The notes: generated from the sequence alone by a model not told the origin. A stretch of 64,000 nucleotides of DNA from Arthrobacter sp. NicSoilB4 (GCF_019977335.1 NZ_AP024653.1:1-64000); one strand, 5' to 3'. Shown: positions 1 to 12,252, counted from the stretch's first letter. A program made the numbers and translations.

Positions 1-1422
1 ATGACAGTAGACGAAGCCAACCAAGCCAACACTGTCGGAAGTTCCTGGCGGCGGGTTGTGAGCCTGCTGGAAAACGACCACCGTGTATCACCCCGGCAGC
101 GTGGCTTCGTCATCCTCGCCCAGGCCCAGGGCCTGATCGGTTCCACCCTTCTGGTGGCCGTGCCGAATGAGCTCACCCGCGAAGTACTGCAGACGCAGGT
201 GAAGGAAGCTCTCGACGACGCCCTCCGGAACGTCTTCTCCGACGAAATCCGCTGCGCGATCGACGTCGACACCGATCTGGTGCCACTCCACACGGAGCCG
301 GAACCCGCCGTCGAGCTGTCCCTGGTGGCCGATCCCTCGGTGGAGCTGAAGCCGCAGCCGATGCTGCCGAGCACGTCCCACGAATTTGGCCGCCTGAACC
401 CGAAGTATGTCTTCGACACGTTCGTGATCGGCTCGTCCAACCGCTTCGCCCACGCCGCCGCCGTCGCTGTGGCCGAGGCGCCGGCCAAGGCCTACAACCC
501 GCTGTTCATCTACGGCGACTCGGGACTGGGCAAGACCCACCTGCTGCACGCGATCGGCCACTACGCCCGCCGGCTCTACAGCGGGATCCGGGTCCGCTAC
601 GTGAACTCCGAGGAATTCACCAACGACTTCATCAACTCCATCCGCGACGATGAAGGCACCAGCTTCAAGACGACGTACCGCAACGTCGACGTCCTGCTGA
701 TCGATGACATCCAGTTCCTGGCCGGCAAGGACCGGACGCTGGAGGAGTTCTTCCACACCTTCAACGCTCTGCACAACAACAACAAGCAGGTGGTCATCAC
801 CTCCGATCAGCCGCCCAAGCTGCTCGCCGGCTTCGAGGACCGGATGAAGTCGCGGTTCGAGTGGGGCCTGCTGACCGATATCCAGCCGCCGGAACTCGAG
901 ACCCGGATCGCGATCCTCCGGAAGAAGGCCCTCAGCGAGGGTCTGTCCGCCCCCGACGATGCACTGGAATACATCGCGTCGAAGATCTCCAGCAACATCC
1001 GGGAACTCGAGGGTGCACTGATCCGTGTGACGGCCTTCGCCAGCCTCAACCGCCAGCCGGTCGACGTTGCCCTGGCCGAGATGGTGCTCAAGGACCTCAT
1101 CACCGATGACGGTGCCCAGGAGATCACGTCCGCGCAGATCCTCACCCAGACTGCCGACTACTTCAAGCTCAGCATGGAAGAGCTCTGCAGCAAGTCCCGG
1201 ACCAGGACCCTGGTGACTGCCCGGCAGATCGCCATGTACCTCTGCCGCGAGCTCACGGACATGTCCCTCCCCAAGATCGGGCAGGAGCTCGGCGGCCGCG
1301 ACCACACCACTGTCATCCACGCCGACCGCAAGATCCGTGAGCTGATGGCCGAACGCCGCGTGATCTACAACCAGGTGACCGAGCTGACCAACCGGATCAA
1401 GCAGCAGCAGCGCAACTCCTGA
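1..1422 (+). CDS. dnaA: Chromosomal replication initiator DnaA
   Basis: The 473-residue product is the AAA+ initiator that binds DnaA boxes and melts oriC. Domain I is at about residues 10-85, followed by an acidic, proline-containing linker (about 90-125). The AAA+ core follows, with Walker A GDSGLGKT at 172-179 and Walker B LLIDDIQF at 233-240. The C-terminal domain IV has the DnaA signature around GGRDHTTVIHADRKI near residue 440, which reads the box. The linker is much shorter than in Streptomyces DnaA, as in other Micrococcales. The window begins exactly at the ATG, so promoter and RBS are not visible. The gene heads the usual dnaA-dnaN-gnd-recF order. Confidence 0.98.
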   Translation: MTVDEANQANTVGSSWRRVVSLLENDHRVSPRQRGFVILAQAQGLIGSTLLVAVPNELTREVLQTQVKEALDDALRNVFSDEIRCAIDVDTDLVPLHTEPEPAVELSLVADPSVELKPQPMLPSTSHEFGRLNPKYVFDTFVIGSSNRFAHAAAVAVAEAPAKAYNPLFIYGDSGLGKTHLLHAIGHYARRLYSGIRVRYVNSEEFTNDFINSIRDDEGTSFKTTYRNVDVLLIDDIQFLAGKDRTLEEFFHTFNALHNNNKQVVITSDQPPKLLAGFEDRMKSRFEWGLLTDIQPPELETRIAILRKKALSEGLSAPDDALEYIASKISSNIRELEGALIRVTAFASLNRQPVDVALAEMVLKDLITDDGAQEITSAQILTQTADYFKLSMEELCSKSRTRTLVTARQIAMYLCRELTDMSLPKIGQELGGRDHTTVIHADRKIRELMAERRVIYNQVTELTNRIKQQQRNS

Positions 1423-1953
1423 GCTGATTCCTGACGTGACCGGCCGCGCTCTCTTACCTTATTAACAGGCACCTGTGGACAAGCCTGTGGATAGTTAAGG
1501 GGACAACCGCGGTTAATGGGCTTAAAACCCTTAAGGCGTCTGTGGATCAGCGGAACGGCCAAAAATGTTATCCCCATCCACACCCTGTTTAAAACCTGCT
1601 CCACCCACAGTCCATGAACAGGGCTTAACCCCGGAATCGCACCGCCAAACAGGGTTATCCACAGTATCCACAGCAGTTATTAACACTACTAATCCCTAGA
1701 AAATGAAATTCCCTCAAATAACAACTTCCCTCCGCCCCCCGCACACAGCCCAGGACCGTCCCGGCCCCGGCCGGAAAGCGGCCACCGGCGGGGCCGGCCG
1801 AACCACACGGATGTAACCCGGGGATGGGAGAATCACACTTCTTGCGGCTAAGCTGTCTGCAGTGTGTCCGTCCTGGACACTTTTGTAATTTCCTGCCGGG
1901 CCCGTGGCCCGGCTACCAGCGATGACAGCAGCAATGAAAGGCGGCACCCTTCC
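1423..1953. other. oriC: oriC region in the dnaA-dnaN spacer
   Basis: This 531-bp stretch has no gene. It carries one exact DnaA box (TTATCCACA, 1655-1663, plus strand) and one-mismatch boxes at 1474-1482, 1486-1494, 1541-1549 (minus orientation), 1568-1576 and 1664-1672. The variant nonamer TTATTAACA occurs at 1459-1467 and 1677-1685. An AT-rich segment follows at about 1675-1730 and is the obvious candidate for the unwinding element. Its edge holds CTACTA (1686-1691), which reads TAGTAG on the minus strand and resembles a DnaA-trio. Location and box density are standard for an actinobacterial oriC. The exact melting site is inferred. Confidence 0.85.
1864..1880. promoter_or_regulatory. Inverted repeat upstream of dnaN
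   Basis: GTGTCC and GGACAC form a perfect 6-5-6 inverted repeat about 75 bp before the dnaN start. It is followed at once by TTTTGTAATTT, which contains a -10-like TGTAAT (1884-1889). It could be an operator or a 5' UTR hairpin. The binding factor is unknown. Confidence 0.35.
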
Positions 1954-3078
1954 GTGAAGTTCAGAGTCGAACGGGACGTCCTGGCAGAAGCCGTGACCTG
2001 GACCGCCCGGTCGTTGTCTCCGCGGCCGCCAGTACCAGTACTTTCCGGCCTGCTCCTCAAGGCTGAAGCCGGTACCGTCAGCCTCTCGAGCTTCGACTAC
2101 GAGACCTCCGCCAGGCTCGAAATCCCTGCTGACATCACCACCGAAGGCACGATCCTGGTCTCAGGACGCCTGCTGGCTGACATCTGCCGCAGTCTGCCCT
2201 CCGCACCGGTCGACATCGAGACCGACGGCAACAAAGTCACCCTCACCTGCCGTCGAAGCAGCTTCCACCTGGCCACCATGCCGGAAGCCGAATACCCGCC
2301 GCTGCCCGCCCTGCCCCCCATCAGTGGCACTGTCCAGGGCGATTCCTTCGCCCAGGCGGTCTCCCAGGTGATCATCGCGGCGAGCAAGGACGACACCCTG
2401 CCCATCCTCACCGGCGTGCGGATGGAAATCGAGGACGACCTCATCACCCTGCTGGCCACCGACCGCTACCGTCTGGCGATGCGCGAAGTCCCCTGGAAGC
2501 CGGTCACCCCCGGCATCTCCACCAGCGCACTGGTCAAAGCCAAAACGCTCAACGAGGTTGCCAAGACCCTGGGCGGCAGCGGGGACATCAACCTTGCCCT
2601 CGCCGACGACGACAGCCGTCTCATCGGCTTCGAAAGCGGCGGCCGCACCACGACATCGCTCCTGGTCGACGGCGAGTACCCCAAGATCCGCTCGCTTTTC
2701 CCCGAGTCCACGCCGATCCACGCGACCGTGCAGACCTCGGAACTCGTCGAGGCAGTACGCCGCGTCTCGCTTGTGGCCGAACGCAACACCCCGGTCCGGC
2801 TCGCTTTCACCCAGGGCCAGCTGCACCTCGACGCCGGCACCGGCGAAGATGCCCAGGCCTCGGAAGAGCTCGAGGCGCAGCTCACCGGCGAGGACATCAC
2901 CGTCGCCTTCAATCCGCACTACCTGATCGAGGGCCTCAGCGTCATCGAGACGAAGTTCGTGCGGTTCTCGTTCACCAGTGCGCCGAAACCGGCCATGATC
3001 ACGGCACAGAACGACGCCGACGGCGAGGACCAGGGCGACTACCGCTACCTGGTCATGCCGGTCCGGCTGCCCAACTAG
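1954..3078 (+). CDS. dnaN: DNA polymerase III sliding clamp (beta subunit)
   Basis: The 374-residue product is the ring-shaped clamp that tethers DNA polymerase III to the template. The protein begins VKFRVERDVLAEAVTW, the typical actinobacterial DnaN N-terminus, and ends with a YLVMPVRLP-type C-terminus that forms part of the partner-binding pocket. I chose the GTG at 1954 because it starts the conserved domain and follows a purine-rich GAAAGGCGG stretch. An in-frame GTG at 1864 would add 30 residues unlike the family and would run through the inverted repeat. Three clamp domains fit the length. Confidence 0.96.
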   Translation: MKFRVERDVLAEAVTWTARSLSPRPPVPVLSGLLLKAEAGTVSLSSFDYETSARLEIPADITTEGTILVSGRLLADICRSLPSAPVDIETDGNKVTLTCRRSSFHLATMPEAEYPPLPALPPISGTVQGDSFAQAVSQVIIAASKDDTLPILTGVRMEIEDDLITLLATDRYRLAMREVPWKPVTPGISTSALVKAKTLNEVAKTLGGSGDINLALADDDSRLIGFESGGRTTTSLLVDGEYPKIRSLFPESTPIHATVQTSELVEAVRRVSLVAERNTPVRLAFTQGQLHLDAGTGEDAQASEELEAQLTGEDITVAFNPHYLIEGLSVIETKFVRFSFTSAPKPAMITAQNDADGEDQGDYRYLVMPVRLPN

Positions 3079-3129
3079 TCCCCACCGCCACCCTCGCCTC
3101 GCAAGCTCGGCCAGGGAACCCTGGCGGCG

Positions 3130-3162
3130 TGGGCCCAGGCAGTTGTTGTCGTTCTGGGCCCA
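3130..3162. repeat. Hairpin between dnaN and gnd
   Basis: TGGGCCCAG (3130-3138) and CTGGGCCCA (3154-3162) form a perfect 9-bp stem around a 15-nt loop. No T-tract follows (AAAA does), so it is not a canonical intrinsic terminator for dnaN. It may be an attenuator or an mRNA-processing element. Confidence 0.45.
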
Positions 3163-3203
3163 AAACCGACACCCGACACCCAGCGCAGAAAAGAGTTCAT
3201 ACC

Positions 3204-4088
3204 GTGCACATCGGACTGATCGGCCTTGGAAAAATGGGTTTCAACATGCGCGAACGGCTGCGCAAGGGTGGAGTCGAAGTCACCGGGTTTGACCGCAACC
3301 CGGACATCACCGACGTCGCGAGCGTGGACGAGCTGATCGCCGCCGTGCCGGCGCCGCGTCTGATCTGGGTGATGGTCCCCTCCGGCGACATCACCGACGC
3401 GGTTATCACCGAACTCGGCACCAAGCTCGACGCCGGCGACCTCGTGATTGACGGCGGCAACTCCCGCTTCACCGAGGACCAGAAACACGGCGCCGCCTTG
3501 GCTGAAAAGGACATCCGTTTCGCTGACTGTGGTGTTTCCGGCGGGGTCTGGGGCCTGCAGAACGGCTATGGCCTGATGGCCGGCGGGGATGCCGCCGACA
3601 TTGAACGCGCCATGCCCGTCTTCGACGCGCTCCGTCCCGAGGGCGACCGCGCGGACAGCTTCGTCCACGTCGGCGGGATCGGTGCGGGGCACTACGCCAA
3701 GATGGTCCACAACGGCATCGAGTACGGACTCATGCAGGCCTATGCCGAAGGCTATGAACTCCTGGCCGCCAAGGACATCGTCACCGATCTCCCCGGCACC
3801 TTCCGCGCCTGGCAGAAGGGGACCGTCGTCCGGTCCTGGCTCCTGGACCTTATGGTCAAGGCCCTGGACGAGGATCCGGGACTGGAGTCGATCGACGACT
3901 ACGTCGAGGACTCCGGCGAGGGCCGCTGGACCGTCGAAGAGGCCATCGCCAACGCCGTGCCCGCCCCGGCCATCACGGCGGCACTTTTTGCCCGCTTCTC
4001 CTCCCGCGAGGACAACTCCCCGGCGATGAAGATGGTCTCCGCGCTGCGCCACCAGTTCGGCGGGCATGCGACCCGGCCGGCCAAATAG
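3204..4088 (+). CDS. gnd: 6-phosphogluconate dehydrogenase, decarboxylating (short form)
   Basis: The enzyme converts 6-phosphogluconate to ribulose 5-phosphate and CO2 with reduction of NAD(P)+ in the oxidative pentose phosphate pathway. The Rossmann motif LIGLGKMG is at the N-terminus. The substrate motif DCGVSGGVWG and the catalytic-lysine segment GAGHYAKMVHNGIEYG follow. At 294 residues it is the short GntZ/YqeC-type enzyme rather than the roughly 470-residue form. The GTG at 3204 begins the Rossmann strand directly. A gene of this kind between dnaN and recF is usual in actinobacteria. Confidence 0.93.
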   Translation: MHIGLIGLGKMGFNMRERLRKGGVEVTGFDRNPDITDVASVDELIAAVPAPRLIWVMVPSGDITDAVITELGTKLDAGDLVIDGGNSRFTEDQKHGAALAEKDIRFADCGVSGGVWGLQNGYGLMAGGDAADIERAMPVFDALRPEGDRADSFVHVGGIGAGHYAKMVHNGIEYGLMQAYAEGYELLAAKDIVTDLPGTFRAWQKGTVVRSWLLDLMVKALDEDPGLESIDDYVEDSGEGRWTVEEAIANAVPAPAITAALFARFSSREDNSPAMKMVSALRHQFGGHATRPAK

Positions 4089-4114
4089 TCCTGCCCTGAA
4101 ATCCTGAACCCGGC

Positions 4115-5344
4115 GTGTACCTAGAACAACTTTCGCTCACAGATTTCCGCAGTTATGCCCAGGTGGAACTGAGTTTCGAGCCTGGCGTCACCGTGCTGGT
4201 AGGTTCAAACGGCATCGGCAAGACCAACCTGATGGAAGCCATTGGCTACCTGGCCACACTGAGCTCCCACCGGGTCAGCTCCGATGCCCCGCTGCTGCGC
4301 TTCGGCACCGAACGTGCCCTGGTCCGCGCCAAACTGGTCCGCGGCGGGCAGCCCACGGTGCTCGAACTCGAGATCAACAGCTCGCGCGCCAACCGCGCCC
4401 GGATCAACCGCAGTAATCCGGTCCGCGCGAGGGACATCCTTGGCATCTGCCAGACCGTACTGTTCGCCCCCGAGGACCTCGCCCTGGTCAAGGGCGATCC
4501 GTCCAGCCGGCGACGTTTCCTCGACGAGCTCCTGGTCAGCCTCATCCCGCGGCATGCTGCCACCCGCAGCGACTACGACCGGGTGCTCAAACAGCGCAAT
4601 GCGCTGCTGAAATCCGCGCGCGCCGGCAAATTCACGAGCGGGCACGAGGCCACCCTGGACGTCTGGGACCAGCACATGGCGCGGGCCGGGGCCGAGCTGC
4701 TGCATGCACGGCTCGAACTGGTGGAACGGCTCCGCCCGCACCTCAACAGCGCGTACGCGCAGCTCACTGACGGGTCTAAGGAAGCGGGCGCCATCTACAG
4801 GTCCACGCTGCAGGGGGCGTTGGAGGACGACGGCGCCGCGCCGGCTTCCGCTTCTGCTCCCGCATCAGCTCAGGCCGACGGGCCGGCCGAGGACCTGCGT
4901 GGGCTCTCCGTTGATGAACTCACGGAGCGCTACGTCCAGGCCTTCGCATTGTCGCGCCGCAAGGAACTGGAACGCGGAATTTCCCTCGTTGGCCCACACC
5001 GCGACGAACTGGAGCTCATCCTCGGCACGGCGCCCGCGAAAGGCTACGCCTCGCACGGTGAAACCTGGTCCATGTGTTTGTCGCTGCGCCTGGCCTCGTA
5101 CTACGTGATGCTCGATGATGCCCGCACGGGAGGGTCCGCCCCCATCCTGATCCTGGACGACGTCTTTGCCGAGCTTGACGTCCAGCGGCGGCGTAAACTG
5201 GCGGCAATAGTATCCGGCGCCGAGCAGGTGCTCGTGACTGCCGCCGTCGAGGATGATATTCCGGTGGAGCTGGCCGGCCGGCGGGTGAAAGTCATCCCCG
5301 GAGGGATCGACGAGGAATCGATGAGCGGGAAGATCGATGAATAA
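4115..5344 (+). CDS. recF: DNA replication and repair protein RecF
   Basis: RecF is an SMC-like ATPase that helps load RecA at single-strand gaps and stalled forks. The 409-residue protein starts with MYLEQLSLTDFRSY and has Walker A GSNGIGKTN near residue 30. The C-terminal ABC signature lies around YASHGETWSMCLSLRLA, and Walker B around ILILDDVFAELD. A low-complexity Ala/Ser/Pro insert sits near residues 245-260. The GTG start lies 26 bp after gnd with no strong RBS. The 3' end overlaps the next gene by 8 bp, suggesting translational coupling. Confidence 0.96.
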   Translation: MYLEQLSLTDFRSYAQVELSFEPGVTVLVGSNGIGKTNLMEAIGYLATLSSHRVSSDAPLLRFGTERALVRAKLVRGGQPTVLELEINSSRANRARINRSNPVRARDILGICQTVLFAPEDLALVKGDPSSRRRFLDELLVSLIPRHAATRSDYDRVLKQRNALLKSARAGKFTSGHEATLDVWDQHMARAGAELLHARLELVERLRPHLNSAYAQLTDGSKEAGAIYRSTLQGALEDDGAAPASASAPASAQADGPAEDLRGLSVDELTERYVQAFALSRRKELERGISLVGPHRDELELILGTAPAKGYASHGETWSMCLSLRLASYYVMLDDARTGGSAPILILDDVFAELDVQRRRKLAAIVSGAEQVLVTAAVEDDIPVELAGRRVKVIPGGIDEESMSGKIDE

Positions 5345-5900
5345 GGATACCGACGGCGGCCTGCAACCGGGCCGCGATCCCGATGACATCGATGCTGCCC
5401 AGTCGGCGCTGAACAGAATGCGCGAAGCGGCAGCGGCCCGAGGCGAAATCCGGCGCAAGGCCCCGCCGCGCCCCGGCGCAACCCCGCAGAAGCCTGGCCG
5501 GAGTACCGGCAGCACGCGCGGTTTCGGACAATTCCACGGCACCGGCCGTGACCCGATGGGTCTCGGTAAGGTGGTTGGCCGCCTCGTAGCCGAGCGCGGC
5601 TGGAGCTCTCCTGTGGCAGTCGGCTCGGTGATGGCCGAGTGGGCAACACTTGTTGGACCGGAGATCTCCGCACACTGCACGCCGGAAAGTTTTACGGACA
5701 CCACCCTCCACGTCCGCTGTGATTCCACCGCCTGGGCCACTCAGCTCCGCCTGCTCAGCATCAGCCTGCTGGAGAAATTCCGCACCGAACTCGGCGACGG
5801 TGTCGTGACCAAGATCCAGGTCCTCGGGCCTGCGGCGCCCAGCTGGCGCAAGGGTGGCCGGACCGTCAACGGGCGTGGACCCAGGGATACTTACGGATAA
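5337..5900 (+). CDS. DUF721 (DciA-like) family protein
   Basis: This 187-residue protein occupies the place of Mycobacterium Rv0004 between recF and gyrB. The first 75 residues are basic and low in complexity (Arg/Pro/Gly rich). The DUF721 fold runs from about residue 75 (GLGKVVGRLVAERGW) to about 165. DUF721 includes DciA, the ancestral helicase operator that assists DnaB loading in many bacteria. Actinobacterial members are proposed to do the same, but that role is inferred here. The ATG overlaps the recF 3' end by 8 bp. Confidence 0.88.
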   Translation: MNKDTDGGLQPGRDPDDIDAAQSALNRMREAAAARGEIRRKAPPRPGATPQKPGRSTGSTRGFGQFHGTGRDPMGLGKVVGRLVAERGWSSPVAVGSVMAEWATLVGPEISAHCTPESFTDTTLHVRCDSTAWATQLRLLSISLLEKFRTELGDGVVTKIQVLGPAAPSWRKGGRTVNGRGPRDTYG

Positions 5901-6322
5901 CTCCCTGTCCCTCCGGCAGCCCCGAAGGCACCGGATCTGAAGCACTCCTTGCAAAACTATTGAAAAATCCGCAAACGGCGTGTAGGGCGCTCAGACGCCC
6001 GGGAGTCGTATAGGAACCCCAGCACGGTACTCCTGGGGCCTTGCAGGTGGAGTCTCTGGCCTCCCAGCGGCACTTTCCTTCCCGTTTAGGCCTCTAGAAT
6101 GCGGGATTCGCCCCTATAACACGGTAGAATCGTGGAAGATAACTGGGCGCCGGTGAAACGTTGACTGAGTCCGTTTCCGACGCAATATCCGCGTGCGGTA
6201 GACGGATCCTCGAGCCAGCAGCATGACCGGTGCCATCAGTGACGTGCCCGTTGGCAGTAGCTGTTTCCTCCGGGAAGGGGCAACGGCCGGACTTTAACGA
6301 AAAAGAGGAGTCGAAAGCGCCT
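5901..6322 (+). promoter_or_regulatory. Gene-free gyrB leader with promoter candidates
   Basis: The 422 bp between the DUF721 gene and gyrB hold no credible gene. Two TAGAAT boxes (6095-6100 and 6125-6130) are plausible -10 elements for gyrB, which implies a leader of roughly 190-220 nt. No convincing -35 partner was seen for either. A small GGGCG/CGCCC hairpin lies near 5983-5998 and might mark the end of the recF-DUF721 transcript. The long leader leaves room for supercoiling-sensitive control, which is inference. Confidence 0.4.
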
Positions 6323-8407
6323 GTGGCTAACGACAATGCAGAGATCCCGGCAGTGGAACCAGTAGTGGCTGGAGCGGCGGACACCCCGCCGGAAGCCGCA
6401 ACTCCCCACGGCTACGGCGCCAGCGACATCACGGTGCTCGAAGGGCTGGAAGCTGTCCGGAAACGTCCCGGCATGTACATCGGCTCCACGGGACCGCGCG
6501 GTTTGCACCACCTGGTCTACGAGGTGGTGGACAACTCGGTCGATGAAGCCCTGGCCGGGTACTGCACCCACATCGAAATCGTTTTGCAGGCCGACGGCGG
6601 AGTCAAGGTGGTCGACAACGGCCGCGGCATCCCGGTTGACATGCACCCGACGGAGCACAAGCCCACCGTGGAGGTCGTGATGACCATCCTGCACGCGGGC
6701 GGCAAATTCGGCGGCGGCGGCTATGCCGTGTCCGGCGGCCTGCACGGTGTGGGTATCTCCGTGGTCAACGCGCTCTCAAGCCGGGTCGACACCGAGGTCC
6801 GCCGGCAGGGCCACGTCTGGCGGATGTCCTTCGCCGACGGCGGCAAGCCGCAGGGAGGCCTCGTCAAGGGTGAGGAGACTGACGAAACCGGCACCACCCA
6901 GACGTTCTACCCCGATGCCGGAATCTTCGAAGTCACGGATTTCGATTTCGAAACGCTCCGCGCCCGCTTCCAGCAGATGGCCTTCCTGAACAAGGGACTG
7001 CGCATCACGCTCACCGATGAAAGGCGGGCCGCGGAAGAACCGTCCGAGGACGGGGACCTGGACCTCGACGTCGTCCCGACCGAGGGTGAAGTTCCCGCAG
7101 AGTTCCACACCGTGGTTTACCAGTACGACAACGGGCTGCTGGACTACGTGCAGCACCTGAACTCCGGCAAGAAGGTTGATGTGGTCCACGAGGACGTCAT
7201 CGCCTTCGAAACCGAGGACACGGAACGGCACATTGCCCTGGAAATGGCGATGCAGTGGACCAACGCTTACTCCGAGAGCGTCCACACGTATGCCAACACG
7301 ATCAACACCCACGAGGGTGGTACCCACGAAGAGGGCTTCCGCGCCGCGATGACCTCGCTCATCAACCGCTATGCGCGGGAGAAGAGCATCATCAAGGAAA
7401 AGGACGACAACCTCACCGGCGACGACATCCGCGAAGGCCTGACGGCCGTCATCTCGGTCAAACTCGCCGAACCGCAGTTCGAGGGCCAGACCAAGACCAA
7501 GCTTGGCAACTCCGAAGTGAAGGGCTTTGTCCAGCGGGTCGTCACGGACGGACTTGGCGACTGGCTCGAACGCAACCCGGGCCCCGCCCGCGACGTAATC
7601 CGCAAGGCTATCTCCGCTGCCCAGGCCCGCATGGCCGCGCGGAAGGCCCGCGACAACGCCCGCCGCAAAAGCCCGCTGGAGTCCTTCGGCATGCCAGGCA
7701 AACTCTCGGACTGCTCCTCCAAGAACCCGGAAAAGTGCGAGGTCTACATAGTGGAGGGCGACTCCGCCGGCGGTTCCGCCAAGCGCGGCCGCAACCCCGA
7801 AACCCAGGCCATTCTCCCGCTGCGCGGCAAGATCCTGAATGTGGAGCGGGCCCGGCTGGACAAGGCGCTGGGCAACGCGGAAGTCCAGTCCATGATTACC
7901 GCGTTCGGCACGGGGATCGGCGAGGACTTCGACCTGAGCAAGCTGCGCTATCACAAGATCGTCCTGATGGCCGATGCCGACGTCGACGGCCAGCACATCA
8001 CCACCTTGCTGATGACCCTGCTGTTCCGCTACATGCGCCCGCTGATCGAAAACGGCTACGTCTACCTCGCGCAGCCGCCGCTGTACCGGATCAAATGGTC
8101 CAACGCGCCGCACGACTACGTGTACAGCGACCGGGAACGCGATGCGCGGCTGCTCTCCGGCCAGGCCGCCGGCCGCCGCATCCCCAAGGACAACGGCATC
8201 CAGCGCTACAAGGGACTCGGCGAAATGGACTACACCGAGCTCTGGGACACCACCATGGACCCGGACCACCGCACCCTGCTGCAAGTCACCATGGACGACG
8301 CTCTGGCCGCGGACCAGACCTTCTCCACCCTGATGGGCGAGGACGTTGAATCGCGCCGAAACTTCATTCAGCAGAACGCCAAGGACGTTCGGTTCCTGGA
8401 TATCTAG
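6323..8407 (+). CDS. gyrB: DNA gyrase subunit B
   Basis: GyrB is the ATPase subunit of gyrase, which introduces negative supercoils with GyrA. The GHKL ATP site includes [13 protein letters not shown] and DNGRGIPVD. The transducer domain follows, then the TOPRIM domain with EGDSAGGSA and ADADVDG, and the C-terminal [10 protein letters not shown] segment typical of GyrB. I place the start at GTG 6323 ([12 protein letters not shown]), preceded by AGAGGAG about 12 nt upstream, giving 694 residues. An upstream ATG at 6230 would add 31 non-conserved residues. No intein is present. Confidence 0.95.
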   Translation: MANDNAEIPAVEPVVAGAADTPPEAATPHGYGASDITVLEGLEAVRKRPGMYIGSTGPRGLHHLVYEVVDNSVDEALAGYCTHIEIVLQADGGVKVVDNGRGIPVDMHPTEHKPTVEVVMTILHAGGKFGGGGYAVSGGLHGVGISVVNALSSRVDTEVRRQGHVWRMSFADGGKPQGGLVKGEETDETGTTQTFYPDAGIFEVTDFDFETLRARFQQMAFLNKGLRITLTDERRAAEEPSEDGDLDLDVVPTEGEVPAEFHTVVYQYDNGLLDYVQHLNSGKKVDVVHEDVIAFETEDTERHIALEMAMQWTNAYSESVHTYANTINTHEGGTHEEGFRAAMTSLINRYAREKSIIKEKDDNLTGDDIREGLTAVISVKLAEPQFEGQTKTKLGNSEVKGFVQRVVTDGLGDWLERNPGPARDVIRKAISAAQARMAARKARDNARRKSPLESFGMPGKLSDCSSKNPEKCEVYIVEGDSAGGSAKRGRNPETQAILPLRGKILNVERARLDKALGNAEVQSMITAFGTGIGEDFDLSKLRYHKIVLMADADVDGQHITTLLMTLLFRYMRPLIENGYVYLAQPPLYRIKWSNAPHDYVYSDRERDARLLSGQAAGRRIPKDNGIQRYKGLGEMDYTELWDTTMDPDHRTLLQVTMDDALAADQTFSTLMGEDVESRRNFIQQNAKDVRFLDI

Positions 8408-8468
8408 CGGCCACAGCGGCTTTTAGTATTCCCGGACTGATATATACCTGAAACGGAAAATATAGACT

Positions 8469-11188
<2,720 letters not shown>

Positions 11189-11192
<4 letters not shown>

Positions 11193-11839
11193 GTAATTCC
11201 GACTCATATCCCAAGCCGAACAGCGGCGTTCCCGGCGGGGTGCGGCAGCCTGCCTCCGCCCCGCGGGTCAGCGCCCCGTCCCGCCCCGAACAGCGCCCCG
11301 GAGTAGCCGGCGGCGCCAACGGTTCGGCCCAACGGCCCCAGGTGCCGGGGCAGCGTCCCGCACAGGGGCGCCCGGCTGTTCCGGGTCAGCGCCCGTCTAC
11401 CCCAGGACAACGTCCGGACCAGAACCGTCCGGGCCAGAACACCGCAGGACTGATCAAGCCCGCACCCAAAGCCAAGGTCCGCCGCGCCCGCCTGCTGGTG
11501 AGCAAGGTCGACCCCTGGTCCGTGCTGAAGATGGCCTTCCTGCTCTCCGTGGCCCTCGGCATCGTGACCGTCGTGGCCGCAATCGTGCTGTGGACTGTCC
11601 TGGACCTGACCGGAATCTTCGATCAGGTTGATGGCCTCCTCGGGACGCTGGCCGGCTCCGAGGGTGGCGGCTTCGAATTGAAGAAGGTCGCCTCGCTGGG
11701 GCAGGTGGCATCCTTTGCCACCATCATCGCCGTCATCAACGTTGTTCTGCTGACGGCGCTGTCGATGCTCTCGGCGGTGCTGTACAACATCTCGGCCACC
11801 CTCGTGGGCGGCATCGGCGTCACCCTGACGGACGACTAG
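11189..11839 (+). CDS. DUF3566 transmembrane protein
   Basis: This 216-residue protein follows gyrA with a GTGA overlap, as in Mycobacterium (Rv0007 position). The first 85 residues are rich in Pro, Gln, Arg and Gly, with repeated PGQRP units. The conserved DUF3566 domain then starts at [29 protein letters not shown] and contains two membrane helices (about residues 110-135 and 175-200). The function of the family is not established. Its constant position next to gyrA suggests co-expression rather than a role in supercoiling. Confidence 0.88.
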
Positions 11840-11882
11840 AACCCATAGTTTTCCCTGATTTTCTCCGGGGAAATGCCTCGAT

Positions 11883-11912
11883 TTGAGATCGGGCCGGGAT
11901 GTGCTGTAAAGT
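11883..11912 (+). promoter_or_regulatory. Promoter for tRNA-Ile
   Basis: TTGAGA (11883-11888) and TAAAGT (11907-11912) are separated by 18 bp and end 25 bp before the mature tRNA. This is a good match to a housekeeping sigma promoter. Confidence 0.6.
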
Positions 11913-11937
11913 CGTATCTCGGCCCGATGAGGCATCG

Positions 11938-12011
11938 GGGCGTATAGCTCAGGCGGTTAGAGCGCTTCGCTGATAACGAAGAGGTCCCAGGTTCAAGTCC
12001 TGGTACGCCCA
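11938..12011 (+). tRNA. ileT: tRNA-Ile (anticodon GAT)
   Basis: The 74-nt cloverleaf is complete. The acceptor GGGCGTA (11938-11944) pairs with TACGCCC (12004-12010). The anticodon arm is CTTCG-CTGATAA-CGAAG with anticodon GAT, and the T-arm is CCAGG-TTCAAGT-CCTGG. The discriminator is A and CCA is not encoded. The order tRNA-Ile then tRNA-Ala after gyrA matches mycobacterial ileT-alaT. Confidence 0.97.
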
Positions 12012-12081
12012 CGGAATCTGTACTGATTCAAGTGGAGGTTCGGTTGATATTGATTTATCGCAGAACCGGAACGGGGTGCAT

Positions 12082-12198
12082 GTGAAGAAGTTGCTCGTTG
12101 TTGCAGCTACGATCGCAGGCGTCCTGCTCTACAAGAAAGTGCAGGAATCCGAAGCCCGGAAAACAGTCTGGAGCGAATCAACCGATACGGTTGATTAG
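12082..12198 (+). CDS. DLW-39 family micro-protein
   Basis: This short gene encodes 38 residues, VKKLLVVAATIAGVLLYKKV at the N-terminus and ending in DTVD. It starts at GTG 12082; the overlapping ATG at 12080 is followed directly by a stop. The first half is one hydrophobic helix flanked by lysines, so a small membrane-associated peptide is likely. The rest is charged, with the E-A-R-K-x-V-W-S/x core of the actinobacterial DLW-39 family. It sits between tRNA-Ile and tRNA-Ala, the usual place for this family. Its function is unknown. Confidence 0.85.
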   Translation: MKKLLVVAATIAGVLLYKKVQESEARKTVWSESTDTVD

Positions 12199-12220
12199 CC
12201 CGGATTACCTGGATCGGGAG

Positions 12221-12252
12221 TTGGAAAAGAGCTCGCTGAACTAGGGTATGAT
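12221..12252 (+). promoter_or_regulatory. Promoter candidate for tRNA-Ala
   Basis: TTGGAA (12221-12226) and TATGAT (12247-12252) lie upstream of tRNA-Ala. The spacing of 20 bp is longer than ideal; TAGGGT (12242-12247) would give 15 bp instead. Confidence 0.4.

Noticed and set aside
3130..3162. An intrinsic terminator for dnaN
   Set aside because: The stem is strong but is followed by A residues, not a T-tract, so it is listed only as a hairpin.
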